Assembly (NCBI GenBank): GCA_025399215.1
Contig: MU621120.1
Span: 1-64,000, forward strand
Direction of reading: 5' to 3'
Source of the DNA: Globomyces pollinis-pini
Taxonomy: Eukaryota; Chytridiomycota; Chytridiomycetes; Rhizophydiales; Globomycetaceae
Length of the DNA stretch: 64,000 nt
In this document: piece after piece, positions 11,530 through 22,500 of the stretch
Position numbering within the stretch: the stretch's first letter is position 1
Layout of the letters: each line of letters opens with the position of its first letter
Program-made: the position numbers and the translations under genes
Notes under the pieces: generated by a model
Told to the model about the DNA's origin: nothing
The model's database searches: none
What the model saw: only the letters and a program-made list of their open reading frames with translations

Positions 11530-13392
11530 ATGAGACTTCACAGATTGTCTATGTTGATGTTAGCATCAGTGGTATCCTGTAAGCTAATTGGTGTTCAATT
11601 TGATATTGAACCACATACACTTCCAAATTGGCCTCAAGATGCAAGTAAACCAATCAGTTCTACTACAAATGCAACATTGGACTTATTATGTAAACCAATC
11701 GTGAATTAACTCTAGGTAATGAATTGATGGACTTGTACGATATATTTCGAGATAAAACGGCTCAGAATGGTTTACAGTTTCAAGCTGCCATTGCCATTCA
11801 ATATCAGTCAGTCTTTTTCAACAGAAATGGAAGCTTTGTAAATTTGGCACAGACTATCCAACAAGTCACAGATAAAGTCGCATTGATGGCATACCGAAAT
11901 GTTGCAAAAAGTATATTTGATCTGGCGATTGATGAAGTACTTTATGCTGCAACGATCAAAAAGAAGGTCGTAATCCCAATCGAGGTCTTGAACGTATTAC
12001 CTCCATTCATCTCTTTCTATGGTTCAACCAATGATTATATGCAAAGTCAAGTGTATGCAGAACAAAATCTAACGTTAGTTCATCGCTCCACCAAATGATG
12101 ATTGGATATGACGGATATGATGGGACATCAATTCATCATTTCACTCCATATCGCGAGAGAAACCCCGAAGGGATGACGATGGCGTTTGGCCGAGAAAGAG
12201 GAATGTACGTATGGGACCCAGAACAATGGCGAAACCAAACTGAATTTAACCAATTAGTGGAGCTATGCTTCATGGGGGACATAAATACTGTGTATCTTCA
12301 TGTTGGGCGATATATTACCTTTAACAATGGACAATGGAGTCGGCTTAGAACTGTCATTTCATTACTTGAACAGATTGGCGTCGATACTATGTTCTTGTAC
12401 GGGGATAGCACCTGGACAATAAACCACGATTTACCCCTACTGCTAATGGACTCAACAATTGCTTTTTTAAATGCAATGTATGGTACAACAACAACTACTG
12501 GTACTACTTCGACTGCAAAACCTACCACACTTTCCTCCATGCTGAATAGTATCACTAACAATCCGCTTAGCTTTACAGCTTCTTTTAAAACCCCAATCCC
12601 TTCGACTCAATCAAGCACCACTTTCAGTACTATCAGTTCAACGTCCACTACAATGGCTAAAATTTCTACCACTACAAAGACTGTTATTCCTACCACTAAA
12701 CTAGTTACCACTACAAAGGCGACTCTTCCTACACCTACCAAGACTGCAGTTTCTACCATTAAATTTCTCACAACTACAAAGACTGTTATTCCTACCACTA
12801 AACTTCTTACCAATACAAAGACCGTTATTCCGACCACAAAACTACTTACCACCACAAAGTCGACTCTTCCTACCACTACCAAGGCTGCAGTTTCTACCAC
12901 TAAACTTCTTACCACTTTAAAGATGTCTGTTTCAACCACCAGATTTGCTACCACAGCTACTATCCCAAAGCTAATCAGTACTACAGCAGTAATTAAAGCT
13001 ACACTGGCTATTGCTATTGGAACCACATCTTCCAAGCCTGTTATAAGTACAACACCAGGGTTGAGAACGTCAACCATGATCGCAACTACTCCCGTTAGGT
13101 AAAACGATTCCTGTTTTTATAACCTCTAGTGCACGAACAACAACTATCAGCTCGAAGGTGTCAACAACAACCACAAATAGTTTCCTGAGTATGTCTAAAA
13201 TAGAGATAACAAGCAGGTCTTCCTACTGATGGGGTATCTGGATCTTGTGGTTCAAAGTTTCGTTGTTCGTCGACCGAATGTTGTAGTCAGGTATTATTCT
13301 TTGGAATTTTGACAGATTAGTATGGTTATTGTGGAACGACCATTGACTATTGTGGCAAAGGTTGTTTACCAAATTATGGGATCTGTTGGTAA
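11530..13392 (+). CDS. Secreted barrel-linker-CBM18 protein, copy D
   Basis: Six exons: 11530-11689, 11716-12052, 12079-13098, 13130-13188, 13217-13290, 13321-13392 (573 aa); introns 26-31 nt. ATG 11530 begins a signal peptide (MRLHRLSMLMLASVVSC). It has the same order as copies B and C: barrel, Thr-rich linker, CBM18. The linker contains imperfect repeats of the form TTKxVIPTTKLLTT, unlike those of the other copies, so linkers evolve by their own repeat expansion. One visible substitution, GDSTWTINHD for GDNTWTTNHD, changes the family's most constant motif. Confidence 0.86.
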
Positions 13393-13552
13393 TATCAAAT
13401 AAAGTATTTTAGGTTTTATTTAGTAAACAATGGTGTTTTTAACAATTGACAGTCTGTAAATATCAATAGTATGTTATTTGTGATAAAAACATTTATTAAA
13501 CATCTGTGACGTACAGTTTATAGTATCCAAGCAAATAATAATTGAAACCTTA

Positions 13553-14497
13553 CTACCGATTAAATTTATATCGTTGTACAAATAGTACAGTGTTGGATAC
13601 TTGACGCATCCCTTCAGCAGGTTCTAATGCCCAAGAATGATTCCCATACATTAAATAAACATCAATTTTTCTTGCGTCGCACTCCCAGATTGTTTGATTT
13701 AAAGTAGGCCAAATTCGTTGTGCATTTATCCAATTTCCGACATGTAGATAAAAAGTATTGAATTTCATTTGAACAGCAAAGCTGAGCAATTGTCTTCGTT
13801 CAGTAGTTATCACCCATGCATCTGGGTCCCAAACATATAATGCTCTTGTTTTGCCATATGTCATGTTGAAGTTTTCAGGACCCCGTAACCGGAAACTGCT
13901 GTAGAAATGAATGGCTTGCCCTTGATATCCAGCATTAGTTTTCAATGAATTATCTACTATTGTCTAACATTTTAATTAAATAAGGTTGATTACCAACTGA
14001 GCTTGCATATAACTATTCCATTTTCTATGAAATGTAATGAAAGATGGTAAGACTTGCATAGTTTCTACTGCTAAGACCACCTTTTTGGCAGTTTGCGCAG
14101 CATAATTTACAATAGAGCGCGAAATGGACAAAATATCATTTCCATCTGATCGATAAGCCATTAGCAGCACCGTTTTTGTCATATCCTGTATCCAAGAAGA
14201 GAATAGTTTAATGGTACCACCTCTATTGACATTAATTAATGAATATCCAAATGGAATGGCTGGAATGACTTCCAACTTTGTATCTTTAAGTAAATATATC
14301 ACATTCATATAGAAACTTATAAGAGAGTTTGCAAGGTACTGTACAGTATCTTTAGATCGTTGACTTTGTGGGTTGGTCGCATCTAGTGGCCAATCATTTA
14401 AAGCATGAACTTCAACATCAAAATGTAATCCAAGTAATTTTGCATCCACTACTACTAACCAGCATGTGATTAACGATAAGATAAATTGCAAGTTCAT
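13553..14497 (-). CDS. Compact secreted barrel paralogue without linker or CBM18
   Basis: Two exons on the minus strand, 13994-14497 then 13553-13963 (304 aa), with one 30-nt intron. Clear signal peptide (MNLQFILSLITCWLVVVDA). It aligns end to end with the barrel part of copies B-D: LGLHFDVE for GVQFDIEP, VLLMAYRSDG, VVLAVETM, YVWDPDAW, FNTFYLHVG and LMYGNHSWAL. It stops where the others begin the Thr linker. It lacks their first intron but keeps the second at the same position. This fixes the domain boundary and shows that the order of halves is shared by a divergent member. It is convergent with copy D and divergent from the GH5 gene. Activity unknown. Confidence 0.82.
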
Positions 14498-14998
14498 TTG
14501 AAATACGTTTGTTTTTGGCTAAAATGTTAACTTGGAGCGCGTCAAGTTTCTCAAAATCCTCCTTTCGAAGTTGATTTCAGACCGTGAATTTCTCTTTTAA
14601 TTAATTGAAACTTAATAAAAAGTGCGTTAGAAATGTCCCTCTGTATTTGAGCGACATCTTAACTAATTTTATCAAAACCATAACATTTCTTACTCAACTG
14701 AGATAGGAAAGAATCAATACAAATGTGATAATATAATGAAATTGGATATCAAGGAAATGATTGAATAATGACGTGATCTACGAAACCGAACGTTTCAACC
14801 AATACCACTGTTAGTTACAACAATTACAGTACCAATAATATGATCCGTAAACAAATCCAATGGATAGTGTCTGAACGATCGATTGTCTTTGATACCACCA
14901 ATTGACCATGTCAGTTTTCAACAGACTGTTCACAGATCTTTGAGCCACCATTCAACCTTTTACTATCATATTCAAATCAAACCTCATAAAACAAAAAA
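14498..14998. other. Divergent intergenic region, compact barrel gene and GH5
   Basis: About 500 bases between two diverging secreted-protein genes, so it must hold both promoters. CGCGTCA (14538-14544) lies 41 bases before the compact gene's ATG, in the opposite orientation to the motif in the other family members. Confidence 0.6.
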
Positions 14999-16299
14999 AT
15001 GAGAATCAAGTTAAAGAGTGTATTGATTTTACTACAAGGTTATGAGTGTAGTAAAATCGCATTACCACCATTACATACCAAAGGAAATCAAATACTAGAT
15101 CATCAAAATCAACCAATACACCTACATTGCGTATCATGGAGTGGAGCTCATACTGAAGATTATTTAACATATGGAATCGAATTTCAACCCATACCAAAAA
15201 TTGTTGATTTGATTGATTCGTAAAAACCTTATTTTTAGTACTCATTTTTAGTGGTGGATTCAACTGCGTTCGATTTCAATTTTCGGCGGAATTGGTTCGA
15301 AAGAATCCAAAGGTTTCAATTGATTTCTTGAAGCATAATCGAAAATTATGGGGTATGACAGCATTGGAAATTCATGATCATATCATCAAAGAAATCACAT
15401 CACGTAAGATCATGGTAATTTTAGATTACCATATGTTGGATGCTGGTTGGTGTTGTAGTCAATTAGATGATAATGGTGGTTGGTTTAATTCAAGATGGTC
15501 AGTCTTTAGTGTTGAACAACAATTGATTAAAATGGTAGCAAGACATTTACACGATCCTTATGTGGTAGCAGTGGATGTCCGGAATGAGATACGACCACGA
15601 GTGAAAGCTGTTCAATGGATGGGACGGAAAATTCCGGATTTCGTCAATATCTTTTACCCAAATTGGGGTCAAACCAAAGGCCGTGATGGTAAACTCTTTA
15701 TATACCATTTATCATTTAGATTGGGCTTTAGCAGCCACCAGGTTTGGCAATGCCATTCACAAAGTCAACCCGAACCTACTGATAATTATCCAAGGCATTT
15801 TTGTAGTTCAACCAAAACATGTTTGGGCAGCACTAAAAGGGGATAAAATTAAAGGATTACCACAAAGTTTACGTAGTGTGTCCAAATCCCCCATCAATTT
15901 ACAAATCCCAAATAGACTCGTCTACTCCTCACACGATTATCATTGGCATTATGTAATATATTCGACTAACAATAGCTATTTGATTGGAATTCACCAGTAG
16001 ATTATGAATCATATCGCCAAGTAGCAGAACAGAATTACGGTTACGTTGCTGAAACCTATCCATTTTTATTGGGTGAATTTGGAACACAGCATGACAATGA
16101 TGGGATCCACCATCAACATTGGCAGTTTTTGATTCGATATATTAAAGAGAAACACTTTCACTGGTGTGTTTGGGAATTAGCAGGAGTGGAACGTGAACGT
16201 AGATTAAGGGTGGAAAATACTTATGGGTTGCTAAATGTCAATCATACTGCATATGCCTACAAACCTATGATGGATATACTTTCCGAGATCATGTTTTAA
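14999..16299 (+). CDS. Glycoside hydrolase family 5 (endoglucanase-like)
   Basis: Four exons: 14999-15219, 15252-15688, 15720-15952, 15976-16299 (404 aa); introns 32, 31 and 23 nt. GH5 enzymes hydrolyse beta-1,4-glucans or related glycans in a TIM barrel. Visible: the N-terminal GNQILDHQNQPIHLHCVSWSG segment; GGFNCVRFQFS across the first junction; DYHMLDAGWC; the acid/base motif VDVRNEIRP (Glu of NE); SSHDYHW; and the nucleophile motif LLGEFGT. The C-terminal WCVWELAG carries the usual late aromatic. The N-terminus is hydrophobic but short, so secretion is likely rather than certain. The 23-nt intron is needed to keep HYLFDWNSP in frame. Confidence 0.9.
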
Positions 16300-16434
16300 A
16301 TTCATGATTGTTTTTAACCTGATTATATGCATTTTATAAATAAAAAAACTTTCCTTAGTAAGTGGGGTGTTTGTAAACAAATAGAAATTAAAGAATGAGA
16401 TTGTTTACACATTTATTAATCAAAAAAACTGTAA

Positions 16435-19412
16435 TTATTCATGTTTACCATCACGTTTAGCCCCCAAATCAGTCGACTCAATGCCATCACTTAACTCCGG
16501 AATCTAAACTATAAATAAAGAAAAATATACCTTGAATAATTTACTCTGTAGTTTAAGTATCATCTTGACAATTTCAATGACAGCTCCGGATTGATCGGCA
16601 GTGCTGTTCTTGTTGTATAGGATATTGGGGGCTATGACCGTTGCTAAGTTTTCAAGATGCATTTTGTTGCCGCCAGATGGGTCAGCAGGGTCACCAGAGT
16701 AAGAAGCAACTTCGGCAAAGAAGCGCACCAGGACACAGAGTAGATCGATATTGGGTTTGGGTAGGAGACATAGGATAAGGTGAAGTACTGTTTCGCGATC
16801 CTGCACATCTACTTCTGTGACGGTTAGTGAATATGGTTACTTGGTATACACAGGAATACATCATATAGTTGTGTGGTGAGTAATGGTTCAGGTAAATCAC
16901 GTAAAAACTTTTTCATTAGTGCTGCTATCTGAATTGCATTTTCTTGGCGAAGATCAATATGTAAGGGATCCATATCGATTTGTTCACATAAATCTTTCAA
17001 ACGGCGGATATTCCCGTTTTTTCTAAATATACCCTCGATTGTAAGGTCTATCGGTTAGTTTTGAACGTTACCTTGGCGCTTGAGTTGCGAAATACATTCT
17101 TGCATTAGATATGGAATACGAAGTGTTCCGGGTCCAAACCCGAAAACAGAATCCGTTCCGTATTGTTCCACAAGTATATCCAACGGTGTTCCAAATGTTC
17201 GATCTAGAATAAACGAAGTTGAAATTACGTATTTTCTTCTTTTCACTCTTTTTAAACATTTTACTCCATATACTGGATTTCTTTCCATCAACAATTCGCA
17301 GCAGTTTATCAACCGTGAAATAGGAACCTAGGTACTTTGACAAAGAGGCTGCCGCATTTTGGCGAATGGCAAACAAATTGAGCGCGGTAGCATCACTCAG
17401 GTACATACTTTTACCATCGTGCCCATCCTGCTCCACTTTCCACACCGTTTGCTCATGACGTAGGTTTTTAAGGACAGGTGGAACATGCTCCGTTTCCTCA
17501 TTATCGAAAAACAATTCTTCAGCATCACCCTTCTGGAACGGATCTGGAATGGGCGCGACTGATTCTCGAGGATTGGGGTCCTGAATCGGCGCTAATAACT
17601 GCGATTCATCAATTTGTAGAATCACAAAAAGCCTATTGAGAGCGCTACATAGGAACGTCAGATATCTAGAGTGAATGTCATAAATCATTACTGTTTCAGT
17701 TCCCCTAGTTTCTTAATTCCGGTCACAGATAACGGTGTTCGATGTGAAGGACAATAAAGTGACAAGGTATTGGGATCCACAAAGGTCATGTCCAAATCCA
17801 AGAGTGCGACTTGGCAATTGGAACACTTCAAGCAGGATCGATGCCATTTGTAATCACCGAATTGAAAGCATTCTTCTTCAATTACGGATTTACATAATGT
17901 ACATGAATCATTCCTGGCAGAGAAACTGAGATGGGTTGAGAGTGTTTCGGCACCTTCGCTTCGAATAGATTGGAGTTGTTCCAGGAAATATGTAACGGCA
18001 TTCGCTTGCCCATGTATTTGTTCCTACGGTTAATGAAAGTGTTGTTACAAGGCGCAGTGATGCGGCCAACGCCTTTCGAATAACAATTTTCAAAACGTGT
18101 GCTAAAGAAGTGACGAGCTGAATCATATCCTTAGTTGCTGAAGGTTTCTCGGTTGATTCTTGTTTAGAAGAAAGTAAAGAAAACAAGGATACGATTTTTT
18201 TCACCAATTGTTTAGGTTCTTTAGATGAAGATAGGTGTTGTGGATCAGAAAATGAATTGAGTTTATCGTCAATGTCCTGGAGGGATGAAAAGAGAACGTC
18301 GATGTGTGAAATAAGCCTGTGAGCGTGAATGGCACCGTTCATATATCCATCGTTCGTGAAATGTATCAACATTTCTGAGATAGATTCTGCTGCTGATTCT
18401 TCAAATGTAGATAATATTTGTAGTATCTTTTCTACTTTCTCCACCATCACTCTTTGTTTTTCTACTTCGACTAGATATTAAAACTATTTGTAAACCATCC
18501 GGATCTTTTGGAACGGTGTCTTCTATTTGTCTAAAGTTTTCTGTGGATAATCTTATATTCCATAACTAGGTTTAGTTTACTTGATGTACTTTATAAATCA
18601 TATAACAGCATGGGTGCCACTGAGTAGCTTCACCATTTCCTAATTTTAGGCTGTGAAAGCATTACCTGTGCCAGTGCCTATGTGAATTAATCCATCGGTT
18701 TTTGTACCTGATATTAGTTAGAAGTTGATACCTATATTTGTATTAGTACGTCAATAAAAAGGATGTTAAATTAAGCAACTTGAAGACCAAGTTCTGAGTG
18801 TAATATCGCTAAATTATCCAATATAGAAAAGTCCAAGTAAATGATATAAAGTATAGAAAATAATCAATCAAGTGTGTTGAAGCAATGGAAGAATATACCT
18901 TTCGTAGTTTCGACAAAGTTCTTTAAGACGGCAGTATGACAACCCCCACATTTGGAAGCATATAGAATAGAGTAATGCTGACCACAATAAACTTGACCAT
19001 CCTTTTCGTAATACGAGTCATGTTGTTTAAAGACGACACCGCAAACGGAGCAGCTAAGAGTGAGAGAGGTATTAGATACGAAAAGTGTTCCATATGATAT
19101 TTCTGGGTATTGACACGAATGTAAGGTCCTCTGAGAGCCTGGTTGCATCTAGCGCAAATGAGTTCCAAACGTTTGAAGTAATCAATTTCACAGTATATGG
19201 AAGTGACACCGTCAGTAGTGACGGGGAAGAACTTATCGGCGACAATTTGATTACAATCCTTTTGTTAGTGGGGGAAGAGAGAATACTAGACAACGAAAGC
19301 ATTCCAGGTGATAGTGAGCTTTAACAGCTCTAACGAATTGCCCGTCGATTCTGAGGTTGCATTTAGCGCATAGTTTGAATCTTTTATTCAGATCCTGTGG
19401 GTTGTTTTCCAT
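16435..19412 (-). CDS. LRG1: LIM-domain Rho GTPase-activating protein (LRG1-like)
   Basis: Thirteen exons on the minus strand: 19287-19412, 19080-19258, 18899-19053, 18666-18707, 18590-18639, 18496-18565, 18049-18470, 17692-18023, 17229-17665, 17072-17203, 16841-17047, 16531-16814, 16435-16503 (834 aa), all phases consistent. Lrg1 switches off Rho1 and so tunes wall glucan synthesis and cell fusion. N-terminal LIM zinc fingers start CAKCNLRIDG and CARCNQALRG, then a third (CSVCGVVF...) with WHPCCYMIYKLWN. Another LIM (CTLCKSVIEEECF...) lies mid-protein. The RhoGAP domain shows FGTPLDILV, the arginine finger in GIFRKNGNIRRL, and NLATVIAPNIL. The 42-nt exon at 18666-18707 and the adjacent 191-nt intron are the least certain. 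ATG 19412 is the first downstream of the NUP133 promoter region. Confidence 0.88.
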
Positions 19413-19556
19413 AGAAAAAGAAAGAAAGGCCACGACATTCAAGTCCAGTGGTCCATACGAGCAGTTACTAGTCCTAGTAGCAATAATTAATAGCAAGTAT
19501 TAGTAGTAATAAATAAGTAAGTAGTCAGTAGCAGATAGTCTAGATTTAATTTTTTC
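19413..19556. promoter_or_regulatory. Divergent promoter, LRG1 and NUP133
   Basis: Only 144 bases separate the two diverging ATGs, so both promoters share this AT-rich stretch. It contains repeated TAGTA-type motifs (19480-19520). Confidence 0.6.
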
Positions 19557-22500
19557 ATGTTTACACCAAAGAGCAAGACCAAAGGAAGGAGAGCTGCACC
19601 CACTCCAGCTACTATCACTCCTAATACTGCCATTACTAGTACTAATGCTACTAGTAGTAATAATCCGATATTCTTGCATTCAAAGTCACTGGTAGTTTCG
19701 GTCTTGTCTCCACTGCCATCGCCTCTCTCAAGTATATTCTTGTTCTAATCCTAACTCATTTAGGTATTTATTCTGAATCCTAACTGATCCTAGGTATTTA
19801 TAATCCTAACTCACTCTAGGTATCTATTATTCTAATTATCCAGGTCAAAATCTGGCCCATTCACAGGCAATTCTCAACCAACTCTCTGGATTGATCACTA
19901 TCAACTCATCCAATCATGCTGCCGTTTGGAATTACTCCAAACCCAACTCCCTCCCTCTATCAATCTTTCCGTTGCCTTCTACTGTTCCGATACTCGCCAC
20001 TTTCATTCACCTTAGACTATATACAGCATTCTTGGCTGTTAATTCCATAGGTTCATGTCGATTTTGGCATAATATCCTCGATCCGGACACCTTTGTCGAA
20101 TTAGCCATTCCATTTTCCTCTCCTCCCTCTTTCCTGATACACTGTGAGGTACTTATATTGTTCTACTTCACTCGACATCCTCTATCCATATTTACTACAC
20201 TTAAATTTACAATAGCAATAAGTCCCACAAAACGCTAAACTTATCTCACACTTTACTAAACTATAGAACTATGGAGTTATCATTGGTTTAGTATCTGGTG
20301 AACTAATACGTATCAAATCAGAATCTCTTGTCACAAATTCTACCGAATTGACTTTCAGCTATATCTTAAGACCTAAGAATTGGTTGTCACTCTTATCAAA
20401 TTCAAATTCTGTTTTGAAATCTCAGAATGATTTCTTAATTGCTGCCGTACCTGGTTCAAACGATCAAAGTCGTATTTCAAGGTTTTTTCTCGAATCGTTA
20501 ACTTATTTTGTTAGGTTTCCAACCACTTTACTGCTAACTGTTTTCTTTTAGATATGTCTATATTCTAACCAGCAAAACATTACAAAAATGGTCACTATTT
20601 AACAACCCAGAGACTGTAAAGCTAAGATACATGCTAAACATAGTTGGATTCAGAAATAGATTTGTCAACTTTATTCTACAACCACTTTGGGTTCAATTGC
20701 AAAGTCCTTGATCTCGACTATTCAAAGTATGCTTTGTGCGATTGATTATTAGAGATGATTTCGTGGTTTTATTGGTAAAGAGTGAGCTGAGAAAATCCGA
20801 ATACTTTTTGTTGGTTTGCAAAGAGGTTTCTGATGGGCTTATCATTGATTTTTGCAAACCGATTGTTCATCAGTATAATGATGATTCCAATGTACATTTT
20901 TAGTTTATTGATGTACCTAGGTATGTACTATTGGTTTGATGATATTAGGTACCATGTATTGCATTATGTAACGGTGGACCATTCATCTATATTGCTTTCA
21001 ATGATCTCGTCATGATTACCAGTATATCAAAAGGTAAACATATCATACCAACAATTAGATCGCCAATTCGAAGAACTAATCCCGTTCAAAACTAAAGATG
21101 TGATTGGGTTTGGAGTTGACAAGTACCGATTTGGAGTTCTTCAAGACTCTAAAAGCAAAGCCACTATATGCTGTGCAAGTGTGGGTGTTTTAGAAGTTGA
21201 ATTTGATTCTACCAAATTAAGTGTATCACAATATGCAGATCCAACTCATACGTTCCAAACTGTATCTAATATCCATTAATATGTAGAAACAACAGGAAAC
21301 CTTATCCACAAATCTGGAGCAATATGTTTTCTTTGGTACCGCTCTCAACAATACAGTATTTACATACAAATATTTATTCTAGTTTAACAATCCGATTCAA
21401 TTCAATCTGTCAAATTTCCAAGGCGATTTAAATACACCATGTATACATTTGTCGAAGTCAATTTTGGAAGCTACCAATCCGAACTTACAACATTCGTTGG
21501 ACGGATCTGCATCTTTATCTGAACGCGCATTCCGCTTACGCGAGCTTGTGTATATCTTGAATGACAACAAGCTCATTGATCAGGTAATGAAGTTGATATT
21601 GATGGCAGATTTCTGAATCTACACTTTACCGACTCTTTTTTGATGCAGAAAAGATTGCAGTGATTTCAGCATTGTGGAAACATCATAATACCGTTTTGGG
21701 AATGGATTCTGGGAATGATTTATTGACCACGGTTGCAGCAGAATGCACACGTAATCATGATATCCGTGATTTTGTATATGAATCTGTATTTATGAGTTGG
21801 TTTTGATAATTAGGTGAATGACATCCCGAAATTGTTGATGAAGGTACATGGATATGTGTTGCCTTTAAAGTCGCGTGGAGTGACGTTATCGGATTCCCAG
21901 CTTGTGATTGAAAGTTCTCGGTTATTTACTGTATTTTTATTTCATTTTCATTGTTAGATTGTGTTTGAGGCTGCGATTCAGTTCCGAGTTGTTGAAGGGG
22001 CCAAGTATCATATTGATACACGACACTGGTTAGTTGAGCCATTTACAGCACATACTGATTTGCTTGATATTCTACAAACGCAATTTGAAATTTTGGCCCA
22101 AGTGGTAGGATTAGTGAACGCTAGCGATGATATTGATATGGGTGAGGATAGTGTTGGGTTGTTGATTGATCTTGGTAAACATTTGGTACAGAGCTTCCAC
22201 GACCGAATGGGATACTATCAAAAGTATGATTTTATTGTTAATGTGGTAGGATCAATCAGAATCAGACTGACATTGGGAAATTGAGTGAACGATACAAGGT
22301 GTTGTTGGAAAATCATATTGTCAAAAGTCTAGGTTTGGTTTTTTGTATATATATTAATTGCTTTATAGTTGATAATGGAGTTGTATCAGCCGCATTTGAA
22401 TTAGCCGAGCAATTTCAGGAATTAACAATTTTGGTGAATTTAAGTTTAACATCCAAGAATCCACAAATTTATATTGACCGATATATAAAGAAATTCGGGA

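Noticed and set aside
360..13077. Long minus-strand open frames rich in Val antisense to the Thr-rich linkers (for example 5975-7051, 2351-3031, 12607-13077)
   Set aside because: They are mirror images of ACN/ACT threonine repeats read as GTN valine, with no domain or start context.
20149..20266. 118-nt NUP133 intron as a further intron array
   Set aside because: It contains an internal AG and branch-like sites, but the units do not abut as clean GT...AG cassettes, so I do not count it.
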